Source of the DNA: Serripes groenlandicus
Lineage: Eukaryota > Mollusca > Bivalvia > Cardiida > Cardiidae
Direction of reading: 5' to 3'
Assembly (NCBI GenBank): GCA_031761405.1
Contig: JASEVX010000007.1
Coordinates: 26,128,859 to 26,192,858, forward strand
Length of the DNA: 64,000 nucleotides
Part shown: in pieces, positions 43,798 through 55,790 of the stretch
How positions within the stretch are numbered: position 1 is the first letter of the stretch
Layout: each line of letters begins with the position of its first letter
Program-made: the position numbers and the translations under genes
Notes under the pieces: generated by a model
Database searches by the model: none
Seen by the model: only the letters and a program-made list of their open reading frames with translations
Told to the model about the DNA's origin: nothing

Positions 43798-44957
43798 TGT
43801 GCGGGCCTCTTGGGGGAGAATATGAAGACACGCCTGAATCGGTTTTCTAATTATTTATTCGCCTCTTCCCATTCCAGTGAAACCATGGGTAAAGTACGAT
43901 GAACTGAAAAAACGACAATACTGGTCTGAGTTCATATGCAACATATAAGAAATAGATTAGCCCCTGATCAGAAAACTCTTTAAGGCCCAATGCTCAAAGT
44001 AGCTAAACATAACAAGCATATGTCCTGCCAATCTGAGCCCAGAGAAACTAATAAAGTCCAATAAAGAATTTAATCTTGCTAGAAATACTTAAAACAAGTA
44101 ATAAATGGGCAGAGTAGTCTGAACAAGCCTAGATCTATACTATAACAGTCATCGCAAATCAAGGTAAACAGTGACCCCTGCAATACTAGTAAAACTTTGA
44201 AGTAAGCAATATGCTTAATTACCTCTAAATTTAAGTCAGTTGTATAAACATCAACTCAACTGTGTAATCATTCAACAAGTCAGTTGCATTGACATAACGC
44301 CAACCGCATTAAAAGTTTAAACCCAGATATACATGGAAAATGCTTTACATTTATGTGTACGTGTACTTATGTGTACACGTACACAAACACAGTTTACATT
44401 TATGTGTGCATGTACACTAACATAGCAAACATAGATCTGTGAGCAATAAAGTAAGAACTCTAAGGAAAATCGTCAACAATTAGTCACACACACACCATAC
44501 CTTAATAGACCTAAATCTATATGTGATGCATAAAATCTTATGTTGCGAACTGTAGAACTTGAAACATTGATTTAATTTTTTGCATTATCAAAGTGAAAGT
44601 AGAGCTTGTTTACCATACGATGCAAAGCATCGACGCCAAATCCAGCACAACAAACCTTGAACAACAAATGCAAAAATACGGACAGCGCAGTTGCAAAAAC
44701 CTGAAACCTTTATCAATCATACTACCGTACCAATTTTATGAAATCCGTCCTATGAAACATGAAATTTGAGTTTTTCTAGTAAAGATTTCTTCCCCACGAC
44801 TATGCACAAGGCTTAAACCGGAAACAACAAATCAGCTGTGCGCGCTCCAATCAAATAGCTTGATTTAATCGCGGTAAATATAATCTTGCATACACACATT
44901 CGTCCCATACAATGTTCACACCAAACAATCTCGTAACCAAGCATTTCTGCGCCTACA
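43798..44957 (-). repeat. BEL/Pao 3' LTR, copy 2 (1160 bp)
   Basis: Long form, as in copy 1, with the same 12-bp inverted repeat. Confidence 0.92.
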
Positions 44958-45712
44958 CACCAGCCCCTAATTGTGGAAATATGCAAATATTGACACAATT
45001 ATCAATGTCTTAAATATCTTATACAATAAAATCAAACTCATTTTCAACAAACCCTAGCAGGATTACAATAATTTCCAATTAAATTGAATTACCTTTACCA
45101 AATCTTTAAATAAGATTCCTTGCATGTAAAAGCATATCAAGATGCATTTCAAAAGTATGCAAAGTTCAGTGAAACTAAAGCAAACCATAGAAACATATCT
45201 TAAACATTTTCTGTTTGTCAAATTAATGGCCTAAAACATATAACATAAACTAGTAAAATGTACATTTTCACACATGTCACATGTCATGTGCTGTCACCTG
45301 TGATTTTGTCATGTAATCTTCAAGTCTTTGTCTGATCAAGAATATTCGCGTCAACACTTGACGATCAAACTCAGTAGTCGCGACATCCGTTTCATCACGG
45401 AATAGCACTCAAATCACAACTCAAATTCATAAATCACAACTCAAAGCCTAGGCTGGTACAAACAAGTAGTCAACAATTGCTAATGACCACTTACTACTTC
45501 ATAATATGTAAACCTTACAGTGAAGTTTAGAAAATCTTGTAATTACATTTTGTAATAATGAAGTTATTAATTTTCAAACAAATTGAACAAATATAAACAA
45601 ATGTACCAGCATAAGCAGAGCTCACTAAATAGCCTTTCACTTTGAATTTCAAACTCAATAATTGAAGTTTCGCGATAGCATTAATTTACTGCTCTCAACA
45701 AAGAACAGCGAG

Positions 45713-46018
45713 TTATTCTGCCTCTAAGATGATGCACAGTTTGTCTATTGGTCGCTTAAGCACATTTGTAGCTGTTTTCACGTTCACCTGGCGTACAAAG
45801 CCGGTACGGTAGGGCATTGTCTCTACGATCACCCCCATTGGCCAGGAACTCCTCGGTGCCGATAAGCACGACATCTCCCACTCGACTATTCCTTCGTTGC
45901 ACGTGCCACTTCTGTCGCTCTTGAAGCAACGGTAAGTATTCCCGAACCCAGCGCTACCAAAACAAGTTTGCCATGTATTGGACTTGTCTCCACCGTCTCC
46001 TGCAGTATCTACTATCAT
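45713..46018 (-). pseudogene. BEL/Pao integrase C-terminal segment, copy 2
   Basis: As in copy 1, with two residue changes (PDRTGYV in copy 1 is PYRTGFV here). Confidence 0.8.
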
Positions 46019-48386
46019 TCTTATTGAACAGCCCAGGAGGTAAGTTTGGATTCTGGGCCAGCAGCAGCAGATGGTTGGGAGTAAGCGCTTCTAGGTCGTC
46101 GCTTCTGTCTGAGATTCTGGTTATTGGCCTGCTGTTAAGAACAGCCTCAACTTCACATAAGAGAGTTTGCAGTCCTTCATCATTGAGTACTTGCTCTCGT
46201 AGCGTACTATTCATGGCACTTCTGACCGACCTGACTAATCTCTCCCACACGCCACCATGATGCGATCCCGTAGGAGGATTAAATTTCCACTGAATGTCTT
46301 TTTGGAGCATTGCTTGTTCCACCTGGTCACAGTTCCATTCACTAATAGACTGGCGCAGCTCCCTCTCGGCACCAACACAATTAGTACCATTGTCCGAGCG
46401 CATGACTTGCACTTGTCCCCGACGTGCCACAAACCTGCGTAAAGCGTTTATGTATGAATCAGTGTCCAATGAATAGGCAACCTCCAAATGCACAGCTCTA
46501 CTAGCCAAGCAGGTAAATATTACACCATACCGCTTAACTCTGCTGCGCTTCTGTTTAACCTCAAATGGTCCAAAGTAGTCTACACCGACCCTTGTGAAAG
46601 GTGGCTCATCTGGAGTCACACGGTCCTCTGGTAAGATGGCCATCTTCTGCTCCCTAACTGGAGACCTGTACTTGCGACAAGTGACACACTTACTGAGCAG
46701 TTTTCTGATGGCGGATGGGGCCCTGACTACCCAAAAATGTTGTCTTAAAGCAGCTAGTGTGTGGTTCCTTCCTGCATGCATGAGATCTTCGTGAAATTGT
46801 CGGAGTACTAGCGTTGTCAAAGGATGTTCTTTAGGAAGTATGGCAGGATGTTTGCTTTCCGCTGGCACACAAGAATTTTGAAGGCGACCGCCTACCCTTA
46901 AAACTCCATTCTTCAGAATCGGATCTAATTTTCTTATACTACTGTCTTTTTTCACATGAGATTGGCCTTTCTCCAAAGACTTTATCTCTTGGTTGACAAC
47001 CTGCAATTGTACGTATGCAATGATGGAAGTTTCTGCTCGACTCAAATCACTGGTTGTGACTTTGCGCTGATTCCCATCTTCGATTGACTTTAATGAGAAA
47101 TCATTTTTGCATCTGACACGCCTGAGCAGCTCATCTCTTATCTTCAAAATCCAGGCGATGCTTCTTTTCAGCTTGTACCAGGATGAGTACCGATGAATCA
47201 ACTGGTCAATCAAATCCGAATTTGCTGTGGAATTGTTCTGGTTCACCCTAATGCTTCTTACTACAGCCTTCTTTACTTCTGGGTCATCTTGAACGGGCTT
47301 ATGAACATCTTTTGGCGTGGTAGGCCAATCGTCTTCACTCAGATACAGGAAAGATGGTGCTTGTATCCACTGTTTCGTCCATCTAGCTTGATTGATAGAC
47401 ATGCCCCTAGATGCTACATCAGCAGGGTTGAGTTTTGTGCCTACATAACGCCATTCTTCTGGTAAAGAGCCTTCGTGTATCACTGTCAAGCGATTGGCTA
47501 CGAAGGTATGAAATCTGGTTGTGGAGTTTCTTATGTACCTTAAAACAGTCATGCTATCAGTCCAAAATACTGTTTTGTCAATTTTCACATCTAGCTCGCT
47601 CTTCAACATCTTGTCAGTTCTTACTGCGATTGTGGCAGCCGTAAGCTCAAGACGGGGCACAGTTATTTTCTTCAATGGAGCAACACGTGACTTTCCAATC
47701 ACGAATGTACAATGCACTCTACCCTCGTTACTGTTCATACGCATGTATGTGACCATCCCATAGCCCCTTTCGCTAGCGTCTGCAAAATGGTGCAATTCCA
47801 CAGATCTCACGGTACCAAACTTGGGTGGCTTGAAACATCTGCTGACCTGGAAGTCAGACAGATTTCGAACATCCTGGAGCCACTTACACCATGTCTCTTT
47901 ACACCTTTCTGGAATAGGGTCATCCCAACCTAGTTCAAGCTGGCACAATTCTTGTAACAATGCTTTGGCGTATAACAAAAGCGGAACCAAGAAACCCAGA
48001 GGGTCGTATATACTACTCACTGTAGAGAGAATACCCCGGCGAGTATACAAATGGTCCTTAATGTTCACTGTGAAACTGAAGGTATCATATTCTGTGCACC
48101 AGCTAATGCCTAGTGACCTTTCTACGGGTAAAACTTCTTGATCCAGGTCCAAGTCTGCGATTTCCTTGGATCTCTCTGAAGCTGGAATGTGACTCATGAC
48201 CTCTCTGTCATTGCTGATCCACTTGGAGATATGGAAACCACCATTACTAAGTACTGCTTGTAAATCGTCTACCATAGATACAGCTTTGTTAACTGTTTGT
48301 ACGGACTTCAAGCAGTCATCTACGTAGAAATGTCGTAATACGGTATTAACGACATCTTCGTTGAAACGCCCTTGCTGGTCGAGCAC
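45954..48386 (-). pseudogene. BEL/Pao pol: RT palm, RNase H, integrase, copy 2
   Basis: 810 codons with the same domain order and the same TAG end as copy 1. Four residue differences: E to Q in WIEAPS, G to R in SPVGEQ, I to V in ERLIRS, S to R in ISDSSD. All named catalytic residues are kept. Confidence 0.93.
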
Positions 48387-48781
48387 TGCTTGTCGGAGAG
48401 CATAATTTGCACAGCTTGGAGAAGATGTAGAACCGAATAATGGACTTTCATCTGGTATTCCACCACAGGGTTTTCTGAATCACCGTCTTTCCACCATAGG
48501 AAACGCTGGAAGCTTCTGTGTTTGGGCGTTACATGTACTTGATAAAACATACTTTCTATGTCACCCATAATCGCTACTTTTTCCTGCCTGAATCTGATCA
48601 GGGTACCAATGAGAGAGCTTGTAAGATTCGGTCCCTGTAACAATTGATCGTTGAGGGATATTCCTCCATATCTTGCTGCACAGTCGAAGACGACCCTTAT
48701 CTTATTCTTCTTAGGATGGTACACGCCATGATGTGGTAAGTACCAAGTCTGACCATCTTCAGATTTTTCCTCTGACAACAC
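48320..48781 (-). pseudogene. BEL/Pao RT fingers and palm, copy 2
   Basis: The 153-codon piece is identical in sequence to copy 1, with the same upstream TGA and the same downstream frame change. Confidence 0.88.
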
Positions 48782-48793
48782 TCTTTCGGCATA

Positions 48794-51457
48794 TCACTTG
48801 TTGATTACTTTGTTCATAAATTCTTTGTATTCTTCGCAAAACTTTGCGTCTTTATTAAAGCGCTTGGAGAGCATCGTCAACCTTTGATCCGCTTGTTTTC
48901 TATTATTTGGCATTTTTACTTGCTTTGATTTAAATGGCAAATCAATTACGTAATGACCGTTCTCTTTTGAAATAGTCTTTGACATTATGTCCATGAAACA
49001 CCGGTCTTCTCTAGAGGGCTCTGGCTTGTCGTCAATTGTCCGCTCAAAGAAGTCTCTGTTAAAGTGGTCTCGAAGCTGATCTTCCAACGACGGATTTGTC
49101 ATGATAAAGTTTGATCTGACCATATGGCTGGTACTGTCATCTGAGATATCTAGAGGACCGTTTACTACCCATCCGAAAATCGTCTTTATAGCAAAAGGAC
49201 CACCGTTTTCACTTGGAATAATATCCCACGGTTCCATTGCCTTTGGTACATTAATGCCAATAAGCAGGTCAACTTCGCTGTCGATTCTTTCAACCGGTAT
49301 GTTTCTAAGATGGGGCCAGCTTGCTATATCTTCTTCAGTTACTACTTCAATCTTTGAAAACGGCAATGACTTTTGTGTAAACACTGGTGGTAAATCAAGC
49401 GTATTATCGCCGTTCATGGAACTGATTTCAAGTTCACGAATCTCACGAGTCTCCTGCATCTTATCTTCTCCAATAGTCACCAAGTTAAGTCTTGTTCTTT
49501 TACCTTCAACACCTAGCAAGTCAATAATTCTGTCCGAGCAGAAAGTTGCTGTGCTACCAGAGTCTAGAAAAGCGTATGTTGTCACAAACTTGTCACTACG
49601 TTTATGTTTCAGCCTTACAGGTATGACTGGCAATGCTTGCACTCCAGCCCCCGTAGACGCTGCATAGGAACTGGCTTTGGCTGAGGCAGCGTCTTCAAAA
49701 TTGTTACTACGCCTGGCTCCTTGTTGGTCTCTATTATCACCATTGCGGGGCTCTACATGAAGAATGGTGGGGTGAGGCCGTTTACACTTCGCACAAACAA
49801 GTTTGTTTTTGCATGACCCTTTCATATGACCTGTCCTTATGCATGCAAAACACAGTCCCTTTGACTTCAGATAAGAGTACCTGTCTGTTAAAGCTGTCTG
49901 AGGAATGTTAGTACAGTTCTCTAGATTATGTTGACCATCACAGAACAAGCATGTTTTGACTAATGCTTGACTGCAAGCACTGGTGCTGTCGGTTTTGACC
50001 ACAGTTGCAAGGGTCTTACTGCACTTCTTCCCTCTCTGTTCATTGTATGATTTTTTAGCTGGACCAGAGGAACTAATAACTTCTTTCCCGTACACTGGAT
50101 CATTTGCCTTCTTGGCCTCTTTTCTAACAAACACAACGAGATGTTCAAATGTCACAGTTTTGTCCTTTGATCTTAAATCATACACCAAATTTCTCCACTT
50201 ATCATGCATGTAGTAAGGTAGTTTCTGAATAATAACTTTCAAGTTTTCTGAGTACTCGAGAACCTTTATAGCGTCTACACTCTCGACTGCGTATAAACAC
50301 TCGCGCAAAAATATCGCGTATTCGTCAAGCCCTTTAGCTTGATCTTGCTTGATCACTGGCCATTCGAGTGCTTTCTTGACGTATGCTCTAGCAATAACGT
50401 CTGAGTCACCGTATCGTTCTTGAAATTCACTTAAGCTGGCTTTGTAACCCCTTTTTGCCTCCAAGTTGGAATAGCCTGCCACAATTTTGTGAGCTTCTCC
50501 ATAAGTGAATTGCAGTAAAAAGTTCAACCTTTCATCAAAAGAATCTGTATTTGCAGATACACGTGTATTGAAATGTCTTATAAAGCGTGTATACTCTAGT
50601 GGATTACCACTGAATTTCTGTATTTCTGCTTTCGGTTTGTTAAGTTCCTTTGATACATGCAGGAGTCCAAAAGTCACTTGCTTTGCCTGTTCACTTTGCT
50701 GATTAGGCTCTACCGGTTCAACAGGCTTTGTGAGACGCGTTTCCGTCTTAATTTCATTCTTGAACATTTCTGTCCAAATCGTATCACTATTCTGTTTTAC
50801 TTTATCAACACCAATATTCATCATATCCTCCACGTACTGATCCTCCATCATACTTTTCTCCAACTGTTCTATAACCTTTGCTTTGGCATCACTGATTTTT
50901 AACTCAGTCTTTAAAGTGTATGCTTCTTCCTTTTGCTGCAACTTAAACTTTTCCTCCTCGAGTTTTTGTTTTTCTGCGAGTGTTTCTGTTTTAGCAATTA
51001 ACTCTGCTTTTCTCTGACTTTCTTTTAAGAGAGCCGCTGACAACATGCTCGATACACTGGAGCTAGCACCGAACCGCGAGTTTAAAGATTTAGAATCGTG
51101 TCTGTCAGCGAACAATCTTGACTTTCGCGAAACAAAGCTCACTGGCCTTTCCTTTAGTTCCAGAAATTTCTGTAAGGATTCTTCGATTGGTTCATTGTCT
51201 TCTATCTTTTGTTCTTCACTCAACAATTGTTGGTATTCACCATGCGACTCTATAAACTGTTCGTAATTGTTAAGCCAGTCTGCGTGTTCTGATTTTACTG
51301 ATGTAAGTTCACCGTCACTTTCAATTAATCCCTCTAGGTATTCAGACTGACATTTTAACCTTCTCAAAAGTTTATTTCTTTCAACTCTTTTCAAGTCCAC
51401 CACGTAATGAAGACCCTTATCTGTCATTGTTCTTTGGCGTTGTTTTTCTTCATCCAT
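48794..51457 (-). CDS. BEL/Pao Gag-protease (887 codons), copy 2
   Basis: Same domains as copy 1, ending at the same TGA. Six residue differences: A to P in KERAVS, A to V in ESADAI, N to K in VRNEAK, S to T in CSKSLA, F to Y in RYSFLK, V to G in STVAGV. None touches a zinc-binding or protease residue. Confidence 0.93.
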   Translation of the reverse strand: MDEEKQRQRTMTDKGLHYVVDLKRVERNKLLRRLKCQSEYLEGLIESDGELTSVKSEHADWLNNYEQFIESHGEYQQLLSEEQKIEDNEPIEESLQKFLELKERPVSFVSRKSRLFADRHDSKSLNSRFGASSSVSSMLSAALLKESQRKAELIAKTETLAEKQKLEEEKFKLQQKEEAYTLKTELKISDAKAKVIEQLEKSMMEDQYVEDMMNIGVDKVKQNSDTIWTEMFKNEIKTETRLTKPVEPVEPNQQSEQAKQVTFGLLHVSKELNKPKAEIQKFSGNPLEYTRFIRHFNTRVSANTDSFDERLNFLLQFTYGEAHKIVAGYSNLEAKRGYKASLSEFQERYGDSDVIARAYVKKALEWPVIKQDQAKGLDEYAIFLRECLYAVESVDAIKVLEYSENLKVIIQKLPYYMHDKWRNLVYDLRSKDKTVTFEHLVVFVRKEAKKANDPVYGKEVISSSGPAKKSYNEQRGKKCSKTLATVVKTDSTSACSQALVKTCLFCDGQHNLENCTNIPQTALTDRYSYLKSKGLCFACIRTGHMKGSCKNKLVCAKCKRPHPTILHVEPRNGDNRDQQGARRSNNFEDAASAKASSYAASTGAGVQALPVIPVRLKHKRSDKFVTTYAFLDSGSTATFCSDRIIDLLGVEGKRTRLNLVTIGEDKMQETREIRELEISSMNGDNTLDLPPVFTQKSLPFSKIEVVTEEDIASWPHLRNIPVERIDSEVDLLIGINVPKAMEPWDIIPSENGGPFAIKTIFGWVVNGPLDISDDSTSHMVRSNFIMTNPSLEDQLRDHFNRDFFERTIDDKPEPSREDRCFMDIMSKTISKENGHYVIDLPFKSKQVKMPNNRKQADQRLTMLSKRFNKDAKFCEEYKEFMNKVINK

Positions 51458-51483
51458 GTCGAATCATGTAATTGTTCATATCA

Positions 51484-52308
51484 TGTGCGGGCCTCTTGGG
51501 GGAGAATATGAAGACACGCCTGAATCGGTTTTCTAATTATTTATTCGCCTCTTCCCATTCCAGTGAAACCATGGGTAAAGTACGATGAAGTTGTATAAAC
51601 ATCAACTCAACAGTGTAATCATTCAACAAGTCAGTTGCATTGACATAACGCCAACCGCATTAAAAGTTTAAACCCAGATATACATGGAAAATGCTTTACA
51701 TTTATGTGTACGTGTACTTATGTGTACACGTACACAAACACAGTTTACATTTATGTGTACATGTACACTAACATAGCAAACATAGATCTGTGAGCAATAA
51801 AGTAAGAACTCTAAGGAAAATCGTCAACAATTAGTCACACACACACCATACCTTAATAGACCTAAATCTATATGTGATGCATAAAATCTTATGTTGCGAA
51901 CTGTAGAACTTGAAACATTGATTTAATTTTTTGCATTATCAAAGTGAAAGTAGAGCTTGTTTACCATACGATGCAAAGCATCGACGCCAAATCCAGCACA
52001 ACAAACCTTGAACAACAAATGCAAAAATACGGACAGCGCAGTTGCAAAAACCTGAAACCTTTATCAATCATACTACCGTACCAATTTTATGAAATCCGTC
52101 CTATGAAACATGAAATTTGAGTTTTTCTAGTAAAGATTTCTTCCCCACGACTATGCACAAGACTTAAACCGGAAACAACAAATCAGCTGTGCGCGCTCCA
52201 ATCAAATAGCTTGATTTAATCGCGGTAAATATAATCTTGCATACACACATTCGTCCCATACAATGTTCACACCAAACAATCTCGTAACCAAGCATTTCTG
52301 CGCCTACA
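51484..52308 (-). repeat. BEL/Pao 5' LTR, copy 2 (825 bp)
   Basis: Short form, as in copy 1. One change noted: CAACAGTGTAATC here, CAACTGTGTAATC in copy 1. Confidence 0.92.
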
Positions 52309-52312
52309 TTAT

Positions 52313-53990
52313 CACATCTAATCCTGTAGGTAACTAATCGGTATGGGTTGCATAATAATTTCTTCGGTTTCAAATGCATGTTTATAAAAAGTAGATAACT
52401 TTATTAATGTTTTTGATACTAGAATTCATAACTTCGATAAATTTATTCATACTGGGGGTGTTGAAAGTAATATTTGTGAATACATTTTGTTCTAAATTCA
52501 TTTAGTCAAATAAGGGTAAAGTGATACTTATCTTCTATATCATTTAATGAGCACAGTTCGCAATACCGTTAATTAAAGTATATGTTTGTATATCTACATG
52601 TACTATAGTCCTTAATCAAAACTTTGTTTGCGTAGAAATGAGTGTATACCATCACCAGAATGTATTGAATATATGACATTGAGTTTAAATGCATTGTGTA
52701 TGTGTATAGGATACACTGGAAATGATTGACTTGATCACTTTTAGTATTTTGACCTTGTTTGAAAGTGAAAGTAGAAAATGCTAAACACCGGTTTTGTCCG
52801 GGCCCAAGTTGGTCCAAAATGACGGTCACCATTTTCGCCTGTTGAGTTCTTTCTTGCATAATGCATGACTCCACATTTTCTTTGGATTGTTTTAAAGCTA
52901 GGAGGTAACTCTTTTCAATGATATATGGTGTTCTACATGAGAAACGCTTTGAAAGTGTGACAATTGAGGACTGAAACTGGTCGATTTACATGGAAACAAA
53001 GAAGGATTTATTTTTTGTGTATTGTAACCTGTACCAGTTTCTTTTTTCAAGTCATGTGAAGATAATCTAATTTTACTAATAATATTTCGTTGTTTTTTAC
53101 TTTAATTAACAATTATGTAACTAGCTCGTTCGTTATTATTTTTGATATAGCAGCATGTTTTCAAAGATGAGTTAACTTTTATACTGCTATTCCAGGTACT
53201 GATATCGTTTTTATTCTGTTTGGGAAATACAGGTGCAAAACTATGTATGTTTATTGATTCTCGATAAAGCCAAATCTCGTTAAAACCAGACATTTCTAGC
53301 AATTGTTTAAACTTATTACACCAGCATTTTACCTTTGGTTTAGGTTCAATTTCCATTATTTGTTTTTTTATGATTGAAGCTCAAATATAAATATCTTCCT
53401 TTTTATGAAAATGTTTAACCAATATTTAATAATTCGTTCTTTTCTTCCTATACTTAATGGGAATCTGCCTATTTCTGATAGAAGAGCAAGATAATATGTT
53501 GACCTGTTCACATTGATAATTCGCTAGCAAAGTTTTCTGTGTATTGTTCAAGTTTTTCAGCTAGATTAAATCCCCAAATTTCAGTTAGAATTATATATAG
53601 AGTTCACATAACTATCATATAGATTAAATAAAATATCTATCGGAATGTCATAATCCTTTGTTAAACTGAACAGTGAACCCTACTTATAAGTGCTTTCCCT
53701 GCTAGACAATCCGTTGCCTGTTGAAATGACCCTCCATTAGTAAATGTGATACCTAGATAATTAAACCTGTTCACTACCTCAATAACATTTTCTGCATAAA
53801 GCCAATGATTATCCTACCCCAAACGACCACCCCCCCCCCCCCCCCCCCCCCCCCTCCCTTTTAAATGTTAACAGTTATTTTCAATTTGTGCATTAACTTT
53901 CTAATTTGTCAAAAAGTTCACGTAAACCGGTCCTTGTCTCTTATACAAGTACAGCATCGTCTATAAATAATATAATTTATACGATAACTT
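52313..53990 (-). mobile_element. LINE ORF2, RT to C terminus, crossing the right edge of the duplication
   Basis: Minus strand, 5' to 3': the RT catalytic box LFIDDAVL (about 53970-53945), ELFDKLES, a 25-C run, VNRFNYLGITFTNGGSFQQ (about 53780-53720), DIPIDILFNLYDSYVNSIYN (about 53640-53580), FNLAEKLEQYTENFASEL, then without interruption across 53487 into SEIGRFPLSIGRKERIIK and the C-terminal segments also present in copy 1. Stops and shifts are scattered throughout. The longest LINE remnant in this half of the window. Confidence 0.82.
53830..53854. repeat. Homopolymer run of 25 C
   Basis: Lies inside decayed LINE coding sequence, between the RT catalytic and thumb parts. Runs like this are unstable and prone to length errors in sequencing. 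Confidence 0.9.
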
Positions 53991-54085
53991 GGTCAAGGGA
54001 TATTGCAACATGTATATTGTCTTGAAGGTGCATTTCAATATCATTCTAAATAAAGAGAACGTTATCGGCGAGGTTATTTCCCCTT

Positions 54086-54351
54086 TGTATAAGCCGTCCT
54101 GCGAAAAAAACCAACATTGTGGACTCTGCGTAAAGCATCGACCCGGATCAGCCGAAGTATGCCGCCCAGGCTAACATGGACAGACACCTTTCGCTTCCTG
54201 TGGATTTTCTGTTTCAGGAATAATTACTCTATACCCCTGAGACGGAATGTGTCGGCCCGAATTAGCTTGCGCGGACTGCACAGGCTGATCTAAGTCGATA
54301 CATTACGCAGAATTCATAATGTTCGTTTTCTCACGGGGACGGCTCATATGT
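54086..54351. mobile_element. GCGAG-palindrome MITE, full copy
   Basis: AAGCCGTCCTGCGAAAAAAA on the left, TTCTCACGGGGACGGCTCAT on the right, with inner pairing arms GGACTCTGCGTAAAGCATCG and CGATACATTACGCAGAATTC. Confidence 0.85.
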
Positions 54352-54370
54352 GAAATTCATATTTTACCTC

Positions 54371-55085
54371 ATTCTACCCTTTTTGAAAATCTTTAATTTC
54401 CATCTACAACACTATTCTTTCAGTATATCCAAATCCTGTTGTAATCGAATTTCTCTTTCTTCATATTCGATTGATTATCAAAGGTAAGTGTGACTAGCGC
54501 CATTCGTCTCCAATAGATGTACTAATAAAAGTCGACGTTTGAGGTACGAACAATAAGGAAACACATGGTTTGGTCGCTTCCATGTTATTACTGACATATT
54601 GTTGCAAACTGTGTAAACACTCAAATCAATTTATTATGTTCATAAGACATCGAATAAGTACTTTCAATGCCAAATACGAAGGTGATCCAGAATTAAGCGG
54701 ACTGTGTCTATTACTTCCGTTTTTAATTAGCCATATTAATACAAAACAAAACAATACAATATATTTTACCCTTTTTGAAAATATTTATTTTAGTTTTATA
54801 AACATTGAAACTTGAAATTTCCATCTATCGCAATATTCTTCCAGTATATCCGAACCCTGTTGTAACCTAATTTCTCTTATATTATGTTCGATTGATTTAC
54901 AAAGATATGTGTAACTAGCGCCATTCGTCTCCAACAGATGTACTGAAAACGTCGACGTTTGAAGTATGAACAATAACGAAACACTTGGTTTGGTCGCTTC
55001 CATGATAATACTGACATATTGTTGCAAACTGTGTTAAAACTCCAATCAATGTATTATGTTCATAAGACATAGAATAAATACTTAT
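54371..55085. repeat. Tandem duplication, about 400-bp units
   Basis: The stretch from ACCCTTTTTGAAAAT through AGCGCCATTCGTCTCCAA, GGTTTGGTCGCTTCCATG and ATTATGTTCATAAGACAT occurs at 54371-54662 and again, with many substitutions and a small insertion, at 54770-55082. The minus-strand frame at 54785-55027 contains RLQQGSDILEEYCDRWKF, which looks faintly like a LINE RT thumb. The other copy has stops there. Confidence 0.8.
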
Positions 55086-55539
55086 ACGATATTTATACAA
55101 TACAAAACAAAACAATATATTTTATTTTATAAAAACTATAGTATGTTTAAACGAACAAAAATCATAACAAAGACAAAGACAATGACAATGAAAAGCACAC
55201 AACATGAGGACAAGTCCATAACAACCTATCAATATCGGGCAAGAGGGGAGCGTCGTCTAACAGAAAAAGACGATTTCCGATGTCGTAATATGCGTACCAG
55301 TCATTTCACTATATTGTCTCGTATGTTAATAATCAAAGGACTGAAGTACTAAAATGCGGTGGATGTAGCAAACAGTGGAGCGTTTAATTAACTAGATACA
55401 TGGGGGCAACATGCAGAGTTCACTATTTGTCAGAAGCATTTATACAGACTTATGAGCTCTTAGTAACCTTGAACATTGACAGCCATGTGTTTTAAATGTG
55501 ATACACAGTATCATTAAAGTGCAACGGTCATGGTGGAGT
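55086..55539. other. No recognised feature
   Basis: A plus-strand frame at 55056-55352 opens inside the repeat and has no resemblance to known proteins. It includes a short ACAAAGACAAAGACAATGAC simple repeat. Confidence 0.45.
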
Positions 55540-55665
55540 GCCCTTTGGCAAGGCATATTTCCTAGCCTAGTACTGGTTTGTTTACCCAGGGATCATGAAT
55601 AAGTGAACTGTCGCCGTGATATAACTAAATTAAATTTGGAAGTGGCGTAAAACCCTATATATAAT
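55540..55665 (+). mobile_element. SINE fragment
   Basis: CTGGTTTGTTTACCCAGGGA, GCCGTGATATAACTAAATTA and AGTGGCGTAAAACCC match the body and tail of the other SINEs (compare 9290-9310 on the minus strand). The head is lost. Confidence 0.55.
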
Positions 55666-55672
55666 AATAATC

Positions 55673-55790
55673 ATTAAAGTGAACATTTCTACCCGTTGTG
55701 TAAAAATACAAAACACACTATGACTAGGGATTAAAGTGAACATTTCTACCTGTTGTGTAAAAATACAACAGACGATATAACTAGGGGTTT
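55673..55790. repeat. Two-copy repeat, 57-bp spacing
   Basis: ATTAAAGTGAACATTTCTAC with GTTGTGTAAAAATACAA at 55673 and again at 55730, each followed by A-C-T-A-G-G-G. Confidence 0.85.

Larger units (their letters stand above)
43798..52308 (-). mobile_element. BEL/Pao LTR retrotransposon, copy 2 (8511 bp)
   Basis: Duplicate of 29521-38031. The 3' LTR is 43798-44957, the 5' LTR 51484-52308, with TTATC on both sides (43793-43797 and 52309-52313). The LTR length difference and every pol lesion are shared with copy 1, so this arose by DNA duplication and not by a second insertion. Confidence 0.95.
39210..53486. repeat. Tandem duplication, copy 2
   Basis: Same content as copy 1. Small indels change the offset from 14,279 to 14,277 bp (one example is the T-run near 26788/41065). 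The right edge at 53486/53487 lies within an uninterrupted LINE coding stretch, so it is the ancestral arrangement. Confidence 0.97.
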
